DNA of 64,000 bases from Hyphomicrobiales bacterium (GTDB lineage: Bacteria; Pseudomonadota; Alphaproteobacteria; Rhizobiales; Rhizobiaceae). Positions 16,738-26,407 of the stretch are shown one piece after another. Numbering within the stretch: position 1 is the stretch's first letter; each line of letters opens with the position of its first letter. Both the position numbers and the translations under genes were made by a program. The DNA lies in contig UCAG01000005.1 of the NCBI GenBank assembly GCA_900470285.1, positions 186,001 through 250,000 of the forward strand. Reading direction: 5' to 3'. A model generated the notes under the pieces. That model was not told the origin of the DNA, searched no databases, and was given only the letters and a program-made list of their open reading frames with translations.

Positions 16738-19413
16738 ATGAATGTCGTTGTCGTTGAATCGCCCGCCAAGGCCAAAACAATCAATAAATATCTAGGCTCA
16801 GGCTATAAGGTTCTGGCCTCTTTCGGCCATGTCCGCGATTTGCCTGCAAAAGACGGATCTGTTCGTCCCGATGAAGATTTTGCCATGAGCTGGGAGGTCG
16901 ATGCGGCCTCTTCCAAGCGCCTTTCCGAGATCGCCAAAGCGGTCAAGGAAAGTGATGAACTGATTCTGGCAACTGACCCTGATCGCGAAGGGGAAGCGAT
17001 TTCATGGCATGTTCTGGACGTGCTGCGTCAGAAAAAAGTGCTCGGTTCCAAGCCGGTCAAACGTGTGGTCTTCAACGCCATTACCAAAAATGCGGTTCTG
17101 GAAGCGATGGCCAATCCGCGTGAAATCGACGTACCGCTGGTCGACGCCTATCTGGCGCGCCGTGCACTCGACTATCTGGTGGGCTTTACGCTGTCGCCGG
17201 TTCTGTGGCGCAAATTGCCGGGTTCGCGTTCTGCTGGCCGCGTGCAGTCGGTGGCACTGCGCCTCGTTTGCGACCGCGAAACCGAGATCGAACGCTTCAT
17301 CCGTGAAGAATACTGGAATATTGCCGCCCTGCTCCAGACACCGCGCAGCGATAATTTCACTGCCCGCCTGACCGTTATTGACGGCAAAAAACTCGGTAAG
17401 CTCGACATTAAAAATGAAGAGCAGGCAACCGGTATCCGCACCATGCTGGAAGGCGCAAGCTTCAATGTCATGAGCGTTGACGCTAAGCCGACCAAGCGCA
17501 ATCCGGGCCCGCCATTCACCACTTCCACCTTGCAGCAGGCAGCCAGCGGTCAGCTCGGTTTCTCCGCATCGCGCACTATGCAGGTTGCACAGCGCCTTTA
17601 TGAAGGTATCGAGCTTGGCGGTGAAACCACCGGTCTGATCACCTATATGCGTACTGACGGTGTGCAGATGGCGCCGGAAGCAATTTCTGCTGCGCGTAAA
17701 GCGATCGGCAACACATTCGGTGACAATTACGTACCGGAAAAGCCGCGCTACTACTCGACGAAAGCGAAAAACGCCCAGGAAGCGCACGAAGCGGTGCGTC
17801 CGACCGATTTCAGCCGTCATCCGAAAGAAGTGCGCAAATATCTCGATGAGGATCAGGCCCGCCTCTATGAGCTGATCTGGAAACGCGCCATTGCCAGTCA
17901 GATGCAGCCTGCCGATATTGAGCGCACAGTCGTTGATATTGAAGCCAAAAACGGTGCCCGTTCGGCTGTATTGCGTGCCAATGGCTCTGTTGTTCGCTTC
18001 AACGGTTTTCTCGCGGCCTATACGGATCACCGTGAAGAAGAAGATGAAGACGAGGACAGCGCACGTCTGCCACAGATCAATGCCGGTGAGGTTTTGAAGC
18101 GCGAGAAAATCGACGCCACCCAGCATTCAACTGAACCACCGCCGCGCTATTCCGAAGCATCGCTCATCAAGCGCATGGAAGAGCTTGGCATCGGCCGGCC
18201 ATCGACTTATGCGGCAACGCTGAAAACTCTGGGTGACCGCGATTACGTCACGATGGATAAGCGCAAGCTGATCCCGCAGGCCAAGGGCCGTCTGGTCACC
18301 GCCTTCCTTGAAAGCTTCTTTGAGCGCTATGTGGAATATGATTTTACCGCTGCGCTGGAAGAAAAGCTCGATCTGATTTCCGACGGCAAGCTGGCTTGGA
18401 AAGACGTACTGCGCGACTTCTGGCAGGATTTCTCCGGCAATGTCGACAGCACCAAGGAACTGCGTGTCACCAATGTGCTGGATGCGCTTAATGAGCAGCT
18501 CTCCGCTCTTGCCTTTCCGGATCGCGGGGATGGCATGGACCCGCGCATCTGCCCGACCTGCGGCACCGGTAATCTCTCGCTGAAGCTCGGCAAATATGGT
18601 GCTTTCGTCGGTTGTTCCAATTATCCGGAGTGCAAATTCACCCGTCAGCTTGGTGGTGAAGGCGAAGGTGATGCGGCAGCTGCATCGGACGAGCCAAAAG
18701 TGCTTGGTCAGGATCCGGCAACCGGTGAAGATATCACTGCGCGTACCGGCCGTTTCGGCCCGTATATCCAGCGCGGCGAAGGTAAAGAAGCCAAGCGTTC
18801 CAGCCTGCCGAAAGGCTGGTCACTGGCCGAACTTGATCTTGAAAAAGCCTTGCAGCTTATCAATCTGCCACGCGATGTGGGTCCGCATCCAGAAAGCGGC
18901 AAGATGATCACCGCAAGCCTCGGTCGATACGGCCCTTATATTGCCCATGACGGCGCTTTCGCCAATGTGGACAGTATTGAGGATGTGTTTGAGATCGGCA
19001 TCAACCGCGCTGTGACTGTGCTGGCAGAAAAAGCCGCTAAAGGCGGTCGCACCCGCGCGACACCGGCTGCTTTGGCAACGCTTGGCGATCACCCGGATGG
19101 CGGCTCCATTACTGTGCGTGACGGTCGCTACGGCCCTTATGTTAATTGGGGTAAGGTCAATGCCACGCTGCCAAAGGGCAAAGATCCGGCAACGGTGACA
19201 ATGGAAGAAGCGCTGGAGCTGATTACAGCGAAAGCCGGCTCTGCCAAGAAGACCACGAAGAAAGCCGCACCGAAAAAGGCTGCTGCACCGAAGAAGACAA
19301 CCAAAGCCAAGGCTGCGGATGATGAAGCCAAACCGGTGAAAAAGGCAGCAGCTAAAAAACCGGCTGCGAAAAAAACCACGGCCAAGACTAAGAAAGCAGA
19401 TGCCGCGGAATAA
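16738..19413 (+). CDS. topA: DNA topoisomerase I
   Basis: Relaxes negative supercoils by a type IA mechanism. It is 891 residues. The TOPRIM part (VVVESPAKAKTI, TDPDREGEAI) is at the start; the active-site Tyr is in GLITYMRTDG near residue 305. One C4 zinc ribbon (CPTC...CSNYPEC) lies near residue 605. Then come topoisomerase C-terminal repeats marked by FGPYI, YGPYI and YGPYV. The last 60 residues are a Lys/Ala tail (KKTTKKAAPKKAAAPKK) typical of alphaproteobacterial TopA and likely DNA-binding. A strong terminator follows at 19435. Confidence 0.97.
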   Translation: MNVVVVESPAKAKTINKYLGSGYKVLASFGHVRDLPAKDGSVRPDEDFAMSWEVDAASSKRLSEIAKAVKESDELILATDPDREGEAISWHVLDVLRQKKVLGSKPVKRVVFNAITKNAVLEAMANPREIDVPLVDAYLARRALDYLVGFTLSPVLWRKLPGSRSAGRVQSVALRLVCDRETEIERFIREEYWNIAALLQTPRSDNFTARLTVIDGKKLGKLDIKNEEQATGIRTMLEGASFNVMSVDAKPTKRNPGPPFTTSTLQQAASGQLGFSASRTMQVAQRLYEGIELGGETTGLITYMRTDGVQMAPEAISAARKAIGNTFGDNYVPEKPRYYSTKAKNAQEAHEAVRPTDFSRHPKEVRKYLDEDQARLYELIWKRAIASQMQPADIERTVVDIEAKNGARSAVLRANGSVVRFNGFLAAYTDHREEEDEDEDSARLPQINAGEVLKREKIDATQHSTEPPPRYSEASLIKRMEELGIGRPSTYAATLKTLGDRDYVTMDKRKLIPQAKGRLVTAFLESFFERYVEYDFTAALEEKLDLISDGKLAWKDVLRDFWQDFSGNVDSTKELRVTNVLDALNEQLSALAFPDRGDGMDPRICPTCGTGNLSLKLGKYGAFVGCSNYPECKFTRQLGGEGEGDAAAASDEPKVLGQDPATGEDITARTGRFGPYIQRGEGKEAKRSSLPKGWSLAELDLEKALQLINLPRDVGPHPESGKMITASLGRYGPYIAHDGAFANVDSIEDVFEIGINRAVTVLAEKAAKGGRTRATPAALATLGDHPDGGSITVRDGRYGPYVNWGKVNATLPKGKDPATVTMEEALELITAKAGSAKKTTKKAAPKKAAAPKKTTKAKAADDEAKPVKKAAAKKPAAKKTTAKTKKADAAE

Positions 19414-19434
19414 ACGGTCATCAGTTTTAAGAAT

Positions 19435-19462
19435 AAAGGGCACCATTATGGTGCCCTTTTTA
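19435..19462 (+). terminator. Rho-independent terminator after topA
   Basis: AAAGGGCACC (19435-19444), five-base loop, GGTGCCCTTT (19450-19459) followed by more T residues. It lies 22 bases past the topA stop. Confidence 0.9.
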
Positions 19463-19482
19463 TTTACAGCACTCTGCTTTTA

Positions 19483-19632
19483 CAGCGGTTCCAGTTAAAA
19501 CTGAATCGTTGGAACCGCTGTACCTGTTTGTTTTGTGCATTATCCGACGCATCGCAGCAGGAAAAGAAATCAATCAGTCCGGCGAACTGATTTCCCTGCG
19601 GAGGCGCTCCGCACTTTTACTGGAAATGCTAT
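19483..19632. repeat. Palindromic repeat element (copy C)
   Basis: Perfect 11-bp arms CAGCGGTTCCA (19483-19493) and TGGAACCGCTG (19510-19520) around CTGAATCG. It continues with TTTTGTGCATTATCCGACGC, the second module identical to copy A (19574-19599), and an end with GCACTTTTACTGGAAATGCT. It lies between the topA terminator and rnr and is flanked by TA on both sides. Confidence 0.8.
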
Positions 19633-19736
19633 AATGTTCATCTTTTCCGGCAGAAACAAGCGCAAGCAAATGTTTCCATTCTGTGCTGAAATGCTTTAAA
19701 GAGTTTTCAGGACTTTATGAAAAGTAAATATTAAGG

Positions 19737-22136
19737 ATGACCGGATTGGCTCGCAGAATGACCCCTTCTTCTGACCGCAACAGCGGTTCGGACAAATTGA
19801 AAAACCGGAAGGGTGAGAAAAAGAACAAGGCGCTTTCCGGCAAATCCAAAGTGAAACCGCTCTCGGAAGCTTATCTTCCGAGCAAAGAAGATATCCTCAC
19901 CTTCATCACTGAAAATCCGGATCGCGCTGCCAAGCGTGATATCGCCAAGGCGTTCAATCTCAAGGGTGATGCCCGCATTTATCTCAAAGATATTTTGCGC
20001 GAACTGGCCGATGACGGACAGGTGGAGAAGCGTGCCAAGAAACTGTCACGCCCGAACAGCCTGCCGCCAATTGCAGCGTTGACCATTACCGGTCGCGACA
20101 GCGATGGCGGCCTGATTGCACGTCCGATTGAGTGGAATGGTGAAACAGCTGCTCCGCTGGTTCTGCTGCGCCGGACGCATAAGGATAAAGGCCCGACGGT
20201 TGGTGTCGGCGATCAGGTTCTGGCGAAAATCTTTGCCAGTTCCGATAAAAGCGCTGCGCCCTATACCGGTCGCGTTATCAAAAAACTGGAAAAACGCGAT
20301 AATGCCGTGCTGGGTGTTTTGCGCCAGTTGCAGAGCGGCGAATACCGTCTTGAGCCGGTCAACCGCAAACAAAGTGAAGTCAGCATTGATGCGCAATATC
20401 TGAACGGGGCTGAACCGGGTGATCTGGTTGAAGCGATCCCGCATCAAAAGAGCCGTTTTGGTCTGCCGCAGGGCAAGATTGAACAGGTGATTGGCTCCAT
20501 TGGCAGTGAAAAAGCACTGTCGATGATTGCGATTCACGAATATGAAATCCCGCATATTTTCCCTGAAAGAGCGATTGAGCAGGCTGAAAATGCCAAGCCC
20601 GCAACGATGGCACATCGTGAGGACTGGCGCTCACTGCCGCTGGTCACCATCGATCCGGCTGATGCTAAAGATTATGACGATGCGGTTTTTGCCGAACCGG
20701 ATACTGATCCGGCCAATGAAGGCGGTTTTATCATTGTCGTGGCGATTGCCGATGTCAGCCATTATGTGCTGCACGGCTCCTCACTTGACCATGAAGCACT
20801 GAAGCGCGGCAATTCGGTCTATTTCCCTGACCGCGTGGTGCCGATGCTGCCGGAGCGCATTTCCAATGATCTGTGCTCGCTGCGTGAAGGTGTTGACCGT
20901 CCGGCCATGGCGGTGCGCATCATCATCGGCGCAGATGGCCGCAAACGCTCGCACAGCTTCCACCGCATCATGATGCGCTCGATTGCCCGCCTCGCTTACC
21001 AGCAGGCTCAGGCAGCCATTGACGGTGCACTGGACGAGAAGACCGAACGCGTTATTGATATCAGCCTGAAACCGCTGTGGAAGGCCTATGCGGCGCTGAA
21101 AAAAGCCCGCGACAAGCGCGAGCCGCTGGAGCTTGATCTGCCGGAGAAAAAACTGATCCTCGACGATCAGGGACAGGTGCTGAAAGTGATCGTGCCTGAC
21201 CGGCTCGATGCGCATAAACTCATCGAAGAATTTATGATTCAGGCCAATGTCGCCGCAGCTGAAACACTGGAAGCCAAAAACCAGCCGCTGATCTATCGTA
21301 TTCACGATCTGCCGTCGCTGACCAAGCAGGAATCCCTTCGCGACTTCCTCAAAACACTGGAAATCAGCCTTGCCCGTGGAGCGGAACTGCGCCCGGGCCA
21401 GTTCAACGGCATTCTGTCCCGCGTTCGGGGTACAGATCACGAAGAACTGGTCAATCAGGTGGTGCTGCGTTCACAAAGTCAGGCCGAATATAATACCGAC
21501 AATATCGGCCATTTCGGTTTGAATCTGCGCCATTACGCGCATTTCACCTCGCCCATCCGCCGTTATGCTGACCTGATCGTCCATCGTGCACTGATCCGCG
21601 CGCTCAATCTGGGTCCCGATGGTCTGAGCAATGATGAGATTGGCGAATTGCCGGCCATTGCGCTCAGTATTTCCCAGACAGAGCGCCGCGCTATGCTGGC
21701 CGAACGTGAAACGACAGATCGCCTGATTGCCCATCATCTTGCAGCACAGGTTGGCAATGAGTTTCAGGCACGTGTGCAGGGTGTGACCAAAGCCGGTCTG
21801 TTTGTGACCCTTGCGACATATGGCGCCGACGGCTTTATTCCCATTTCCACTTTGGGCCGGGAATATTATCACTATGATGAAGCCGGTCATTCTGTCGCCG
21901 GTGAACGGTCAGGCAAAGGCTATCGTCTTGGCGACAGTGTGGAAGTACGGCTGGTTGAAGCGCAGCCGGTTGCCGGAGCACTGCGTTTTGAAATGCTGAC
22001 AGAACCGCGTTTGCTGCCTGCATCCTTGCAATCGCACCATAAAGCTACCAAATTCAGCCGCAAGGCGGGAAAATCCCGCACCGGCGGTCCGGCCAGAGGC
22101 AAACCAGCCCATATTTCGCGTAAAAGCAAAAGATAA
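19737..22136 (+). CDS. rnr: Ribonuclease R
   Basis: Processive 3'-5' exoribonuclease of the RNB family, 799 residues, degrading structured RNA. An N-terminal winged helix (residues about 45-110, AKRDIAKAFNLKGDARIYL) precedes cold-shock domains. The RNB centre shows TIDPADAKDYDDAVFAE with the catalytic acidic cluster (near residue 305) and YCHFTSPIRR-like YAHFTSPIRRYADL near residue 600. An S1 domain (near 680-760) and a basic C-terminal tail close it. The ATG at 19737 has AAGG very close; ATG 19758 is an alternative start. It follows topA as in other Rhizobiales. Confidence 0.95.
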   Translation: MTGLARRMTPSSDRNSGSDKLKNRKGEKKNKALSGKSKVKPLSEAYLPSKEDILTFITENPDRAAKRDIAKAFNLKGDARIYLKDILRELADDGQVEKRAKKLSRPNSLPPIAALTITGRDSDGGLIARPIEWNGETAAPLVLLRRTHKDKGPTVGVGDQVLAKIFASSDKSAAPYTGRVIKKLEKRDNAVLGVLRQLQSGEYRLEPVNRKQSEVSIDAQYLNGAEPGDLVEAIPHQKSRFGLPQGKIEQVIGSIGSEKALSMIAIHEYEIPHIFPERAIEQAENAKPATMAHREDWRSLPLVTIDPADAKDYDDAVFAEPDTDPANEGGFIIVVAIADVSHYVLHGSSLDHEALKRGNSVYFPDRVVPMLPERISNDLCSLREGVDRPAMAVRIIIGADGRKRSHSFHRIMMRSIARLAYQQAQAAIDGALDEKTERVIDISLKPLWKAYAALKKARDKREPLELDLPEKKLILDDQGQVLKVIVPDRLDAHKLIEEFMIQANVAAAETLEAKNQPLIYRIHDLPSLTKQESLRDFLKTLEISLARGAELRPGQFNGILSRVRGTDHEELVNQVVLRSQSQAEYNTDNIGHFGLNLRHYAHFTSPIRRYADLIVHRALIRALNLGPDGLSNDEIGELPAIALSISQTERRAMLAERETTDRLIAHHLAAQVGNEFQARVQGVTKAGLFVTLATYGADGFIPISTLGREYYHYDEAGHSVAGERSGKGYRLGDSVEVRLVEAQPVAGALRFEMLTEPRLLPASLQSHHKATKFSRKAGKSRTGGPARGKPAHISRKSKR

Positions 22137-22160
22137 CCCCGACACAGGTACTGGGAGACG

Positions 22161-22616
22161 ATGATGAGCAGCGATCAGACCCTGACACAGACGGAAACGC
22201 AGGTTTTCGGCGGCGAGAAGACAAAGCCCGCCCGCACACCGCGCCCGTTGGGACAAGCCATGCAGCGCGGTTTTCTCTCCCGCTGCCCGCATTGCGGTGA
22301 CGGCAAATTGTTCCGCTCCTTCCTGCGTCCGGTCGCCAATTGCTCTGTCTGTAATGAAGATTACACGCCGCAGCGCGCCGATGATCTGCCTGCCTATCTG
22401 ACTGTGCTGATTGTCGGCCACATCGTGGTCGCGCTGTTTATGATGGTGGAAAATATGGGCGGCCTGTCACTCTGGGGGCATCTGGCCATCTGGGGGCCGG
22501 TGACCATTCTGATGTCACTGGTGCTGCTGCAACCGATCAAAGGTGCCACCATCGGCCTGCAATGGGCGCTCTATATGCATGGCTTTGATAAAGAAAGTCA
22601 GCAGGAATATATCTGA
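22161..22616 (+). CDS. DUF983 family membrane protein
   Basis: A 151-residue protein with a Cys4 motif (CPHCGDG...CSVCNEDY) near residues 40-70 and two hydrophobic segments (YLTVLIVGHIVVALFMM and IWGPVTILMSLVLL). This is the DUF983 architecture; function unknown, though the family is often found near respiratory or envelope genes. Two ATG codons (22161 and 22164) follow GGGAG; the second is better spaced. It sits between rnr and the NUDIX gene, five bases before the latter, so it is probably in one transcript with both. Confidence 0.85.
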   Translation: MMSSDQTLTQTETQVFGGEKTKPARTPRPLGQAMQRGFLSRCPHCGDGKLFRSFLRPVANCSVCNEDYTPQRADDLPAYLTVLIVGHIVVALFMMVENMGGLSLWGHLAIWGPVTILMSLVLLQPIKGATIGLQWALYMHGFDKESQQEYI

Positions 22617-22621
22617 CGCAA

Positions 22622-23431
22622 ATGTCAGGACATAAAACAGATCACGCTTTGCAGAATATGCACCGGCCGGATGATGCGGCAGCCCTGAACAATCAGGGCG
22701 CCGCAGCATCCCGCACGATCCGGCCGCGTGATGCCGCCTCACTCATCCTCATCGACCGCAACGGCAAAGAACCGCGTCTTCTCATGGGGCGCCGCGCCCG
22801 TGCTATGCATTTCATGCCGGATATGTTTGTCTTTCCCGGCGGCGGTACAGAAGCGCAGGACGGCAGAATTAATGCTGCCAACAGCCTCAGACCACAGGAT
22901 GAAGCCAAATTGCTGGCAGGACTTGGCAAGCGTTCCAGCACACAACGTGCCCGCGCCTTGGCCATGACCGCGATACGCGAAACCTATGAGGAAACCGGCC
23001 TGCTGCTCGGCACGCCGCATGAGGAGGCGCAAACACATCCGTGGACAGGCTTTGCCCGCTGCAATCACCTGCCTGATTTATCGCAGCTGCGCTATGTGGC
23101 GCGCGCGATCACGCCGCCCGGCCATGTTCGCCGCTATGATGCGCGGTTCTTTGCCAGTTTTCTGGATGAAATCAGCCCGGAGCTCCCTGCCCGAAACCGC
23201 AATCCGGCTGACATAAGTGCTATAGAATCATCTGCTTATAATGAGCCGGAATTGTCTGATTTGAAATTTGTGAGCTTTTCCGAGGCCTTTAATCTCAATA
23301 TTGCAGCGATTACGCGCATTATTTTACGGGATATCGAAAAACTCCTGCTCGAAGACAGGGATTTGTCCTCTATATATCCGGTTCCGTTCTATCGTAAACG
23401 GCATGGCCGTCATGTCCGTGAGGTGATTTAA
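22622..23431 (+). CDS. NUDIX hydrolase
   Basis: A 269-residue NUDIX-family hydrolase of a nucleoside-diphosphate-linked compound; substrate unknown. The NUDIX box REtxEExG is seen as MTAIRETYEETGLLLG near residues 118-133, with the upstream strand FVFPGGGTE. A spacer of about 35 residues sits between PGG and the box, longer than in MutT and typical of larger CoA- or nucleotide-sugar-type members. It starts five bases after DUF983 and ends five bases before the MFS gene, so the cluster is translated together. Confidence 0.88.
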   Translation: MSGHKTDHALQNMHRPDDAAALNNQGAAASRTIRPRDAASLILIDRNGKEPRLLMGRRARAMHFMPDMFVFPGGGTEAQDGRINAANSLRPQDEAKLLAGLGKRSSTQRARALAMTAIRETYEETGLLLGTPHEEAQTHPWTGFARCNHLPDLSQLRYVARAITPPGHVRRYDARFFASFLDEISPELPARNRNPADISAIESSAYNEPELSDLKFVSFSEAFNLNIAAITRIILRDIEKLLLEDRDLSSIYPVPFYRKRHGRHVREVI

Positions 23432-23436
23432 GTTTC

Positions 23437-24630
23437 ATGCAGCAAGACCATCTTTCAACTGAACCCGCCTCAGAGGTGATACAGCCAACACAATGGCGCT
23501 CGCTGGGCGCAGCCATTGCCACGATCAGTGCTGTCGGTGCAGCGATCGGCCTTGGTATTCCGCTGCTGAGTGTGCTTCTGGAAAGCCGCGGCTATTCAGC
23601 CAGCACCATCGGTGCCAATACGGCTGTTGCCGGTCTTGCATCACTGTTTGGTGCAGCACTATCCGCGCGCATCGGCTCCTATCTGGGCGTTGCACGTTCG
23701 ATGATGCTGATGCTGTTCATCAGCGGTCTGTCCTTTCTCGGCTTTTATCTGTTTCCGAATATTATTGCATGGTTTGCACTGCGCGTTTCCTTACATTTCG
23801 CGCTCACCGTATTGTTTGTGTTGTCTGAATATTGGGTCAACACCTCTGCCCCGCCTGCCAAACGCGGACTGGTACTTGGTATTTACGCGACCTGTCTTTC
23901 TCTCGGCTTCGCAGTCGGCCCGTGGCTGTTCTCAATCATCGGCAGCGGCGGCTTCATGCCGTTTGGTATCGGCATCGTCATTATTGCGCTGGCAGCCTTC
24001 CCTGTCATGATTGCCAGTAAAGACAGCCCTGAATTCGAGGAAGGCGAGCATGTGCCCTTCCTGCCTTATATTTTCGCCGTTCCGGCAGCGACAATGGCGG
24101 TTTTCGTCTATGGTGCAGTGGAAACCGGCGGCTTTGCCCTGTTTCCGGTCTTCGGTACGCGCGTTGGTCTCAATGAAGGTGATGCGGCGCTGCTGCTAAC
24201 CATGGTCGGTCTCGGCAATGTGCTGATGCAGATTCCGCTCGGCCTCGTCTCCGATCGTATCGGTGACCGCCGTATTCTGCTGCTGATTTGTGCTATCATC
24301 GGCTTTGCCGGTATGGTACTGCTGCCTTATGTTGTCACCAACTGGTATCTGATGGCAGTTCTGCTGCTGATCTGGGGCGGTGTGGTTGCCGGTCTTTATA
24401 CCGTCGGCCTCGCCCATCTTGGTTCGCAATTGCAGGGACGTGAGCTTGCTTCAGCCAATGCCGCGTTCATTTTCTGCTATGGTATCGGTATGCTGGCAGG
24501 GCCTCAGGCAGCTGGTGTCGGCATGGATTTGCTGGGAGCAACAGGTTTCCCGGTCACTTTATCACTCTTTTTTGCAGCATTTATCATAATTCTGCTTATC
24601 AGACTGGTAGTTCGTAAACAGCGGGCTTGA
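23437..24630 (+). CDS. MFS transporter
   Basis: A 397-residue inner-membrane protein with twelve hydrophobic segments in two halves. A charged loop between halves 1 and 2 (ASKDSPEFEEGEHVPF near residue 195) and the MFS-type LVSDRIGDRR after TM8 are visible. A short soluble N-terminus precedes TM1. It resembles YcaD/YfkF-type transporters. Substrate unknown. It follows the NUDIX gene by five bases and precedes rpmG by about 100 bp. Confidence 0.9.
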   Translation: MQQDHLSTEPASEVIQPTQWRSLGAAIATISAVGAAIGLGIPLLSVLLESRGYSASTIGANTAVAGLASLFGAALSARIGSYLGVARSMMLMLFISGLSFLGFYLFPNIIAWFALRVSLHFALTVLFVLSEYWVNTSAPPAKRGLVLGIYATCLSLGFAVGPWLFSIIGSGGFMPFGIGIVIIALAAFPVMIASKDSPEFEEGEHVPFLPYIFAVPAATMAVFVYGAVETGGFALFPVFGTRVGLNEGDAALLLTMVGLGNVLMQIPLGLVSDRIGDRRILLLICAIIGFAGMVLLPYVVTNWYLMAVLLLIWGGVVAGLYTVGLAHLGSQLQGRELASANAAFIFCYGIGMLAGPQAAGVGMDLLGATGFPVTLSLFFAAFIIILLIRLVVRKQRA

Positions 24631-24731
24631 CTTTTCGGCGCGTATCCGTAGTGTCGCGCCAAATTCCCGCACCCGGATGAAATCGCCGGAATCGCAGGCG
24701 GTTTTATTTTTTTAAAGAGCAGGATAACGTT

Positions 24732-24899
24732 ATGGCTAAGGCTACAACAATCAAAATCAAGCTGTTGTCGACCGCAGACACAGGCTTCTTCTACGTAACC
24801 AAGAAGAACAGCCGTACAATGACTGAAAAAATGACAAAGCGTAAATACGACCCGGTTGCTAAGGCACACGTCGAATTCAAAGAAACCAAAATCAAATAA
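24732..24899 (+). CDS. rpmG: 50S ribosomal protein L33
   Basis: Basic 55-residue ribosomal protein beginning [20 protein letters not shown] and ending VEFKETKIK. The C-terminal residues and length match the zinc-free form (no CxxC pairs). It is preceded by AAAGAGCAGGATAACG and followed by a strong terminator. In other Rhizobiales this gene lies next to divK-pleD, which explains divK shortly beyond. Confidence 0.96.
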   Translation: MAKATTIKIKLLSTADTGFFYVTKKNSRTMTEKMTKRKYDPVAKAHVEFKETKIK

Positions 24900-24915
24900 T
24901 TCTGGTTTCGGTTAT

Positions 24916-24951
24916 TAAAAAACCCGGACTGTTATCAGTCCGGGTTTTTTA
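24916..24951 (+). terminator. Rho-independent terminator after rpmG
   Basis: AAAAAACCCGGACT, short loop GTTATC, AGTCCGGGTTTTTT. It is almost symmetrical and might also stop transcription from the leftward VOC gene. Confidence 0.92.
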
Positions 24952-25001
24952 TTGCCTGAATACGGAGCGTTTCCGATTGGCAATCTGAGTAAGAACCGTG
25001 A

Positions 25002-25397
25002 TTAAGCCACCCAATCCGTCTGCTGCAACACAATACGGTAACCGTCCGGATCTTCGAAGGTTATCCCCTTCTTGTCCCAGTAAGGATTGAAGGAGCTCAC
25101 AGGTAAAAAGCCGGCAGCTTTCATACGGCCAACAGCATTTTCCCACTCAATCTGATCCGGCAAATAAAAAACCAGCAGATTCTCTTTGGTTGGTGCTTTA
25201 TCGGCCTGATGCTTATTGGTGCGTGTGAATGCAAAATGATAAGGCACATTTTCACGCCCCATAATGATCGCGTCAAAACCATCATGATCCTGAAAACGAT
25301 CAAGAACTGTCAGTCCTAAACCATCCTGATAAAAGGGAAGCAGCGCATCCAGATTATCTGTCGGTCTTACAATGCGGAACTTGGGAACATTCATCAT
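25002..25397 (-). CDS. VOC (glyoxalase fold) protein
   Basis: A 131-residue VOC protein: VPKFRIVRPTDNLDALLPFY at the start, then GFDAIIMG, and the terminal ITFEDPDGYRIVLQQ with the second-module Glu. It could act as a glyoxalase/dioxygenase relative or a binding protein; the substrate is unknown. It follows divK on the same strand by 27 bp, in the position where pleD is found in related species, so it may be an insertion that replaced pleD. Confidence 0.83.
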   Translation of the reverse strand: MMNVPKFRIVRPTDNLDALLPFYQDGLGLTVLDRFQDHDGFDAIIMGRENVPYHFAFTRTNKHQADKAPTKENLLVFYLPDQIEWENAVGRMKAAGFLPVSSFNPYWDKKGITFEDPDGYRIVLQQTDWVA

Positions 25398-25424
25398 TCA
25401 CCTCAATAAGGCAAAGTCCTGTAA

Positions 25425-25796
25425 CTACAGGTCGCCGAGATAGGATTTGATTGTCTCAATAAAGCGCGGCACGGAGATCGGCTTAGAAATATAGGCCTCG
25501 CAACCACCCTGACGGATACGCTCTTCGTCGCCCTTCATGGCAAAGGCCGTGACTGCGATAACCGGAATGGCTTTCAGATCGTCATCCTCTTTCAGCCATT
25601 TGGTGACTTCAAGACCAGAGACTTCCGGCAGCTGAATATCCATCAAAATCAGATCAGGACGATGAATACGTGCCAGATCCATAGCTTCAAGACCATTGCG
25701 TGTACGGATGGTTTCATAACCGCTGGCTTCAATCAGATCGCGGAAAAGCTTCATATTCAGCTCATTATCTTCGACGATCATTACTTTTTTGGTCAT
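25425..25796 (-). CDS. divK: Single-domain response regulator DivK
   Basis: A 123-residue CheY-like receiver with no output domain. Acidic pocket Glu9/Asp10, phospho-acceptor Asp53 (LILMDIQLP), the conserved Thr in VIAVTAFA and Lys in ISKPI are all present. [21 protein letters not shown] is the DivK signature. DivK acts in the phosphorelay that controls CtrA and cell-pole development in alphaproteobacteria. The next gene leftward is a VOC protein rather than pleD. It diverges from the DUF3572 gene with 235 bp between starts. Confidence 0.93.
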   Translation of the reverse strand: MTKKVMIVEDNELNMKLFRDLIEASGYETIRTRNGLEAMDLARIHRPDLILMDIQLPEVSGLEVTKWLKEDDDLKAIPVIAVTAFAMKGDEERIRQGGCEAYISKPISVPRFIETIKSYLGDL

Positions 25797-26031
25797 GAAA
25801 AAATACCTTATTACTCAGAACATTATCTGAATATATCCGCGTGCCTGGCCGCAGCATTTCGTAGTTTTCGGCTCACGTCAATTACCACTCACGGGTACAG
25901 CACACAGAGACCATAATTATTCCGACCCCATCAGCATAGCATTGAACAATGACCAAATTGACCCTAAACAGTTTTCATACAGCTAAAGATGCAATTAAAG
26001 TTGCCAAAACGTAAAAGCCAGCGGATATAAA

Positions 26032-26331
26032 ATGTCAAAAACTGTCTTGAATCAAAGCGATGCTGAAAATCTGGCCATTGAAGCTCTGGTCTTTCTGGCA
26101 CAGCAGCCGGATCTGATGAATCGCTTTTTGTCCCTCACCGGCATTGAAGTCTCATCTATCCGCGAAGCCGCAGGTGAACCGGCTTTTCTGACCGGTGTAT
26201 TACAGTTCTATCTGGCACATGAGCCAACGCTCATGCAGTTTTGCGAAGCAACCGGTCACAAGCCGGAAAGCATGAATCAAGCGCTGCGCTTTCTGCCAAA
26301 CGGTGACAGTGCTTACGACCAATCCATGTAA
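26032..26331 (+). CDS. DUF3572 family protein
   Basis: A 99-residue helical protein with the family segments AENLAIEALVFLAQQPDLMNRF and FLTGVLQFYLAHEP. It is soluble, has no Cys, and its function is unknown. In Rhizobiales it is found next to divK, as here, and ahead of dinB. It starts 235 bp from the divK start, divergently. Confidence 0.82.
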   Translation: MSKTVLNQSDAENLAIEALVFLAQQPDLMNRFLSLTGIEVSSIREAAGEPAFLTGVLQFYLAHEPTLMQFCEATGHKPESMNQALRFLPNGDSAYDQSM

Positions 26332-26407
26332 ATGCATCTCCTGCATCGCTGCAGATTGTGTATAAAATTCGCTGGCACTTGAAATCATCTGCCTGTATTG
26401 TGCAAAT

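Noticed and set aside
17002-18126. 374-residue open frame antisense to topA
   Set aside because: It lies wholly within topA, has no recognisable domain, and its composition mirrors the complementary strand of a conserved gene.
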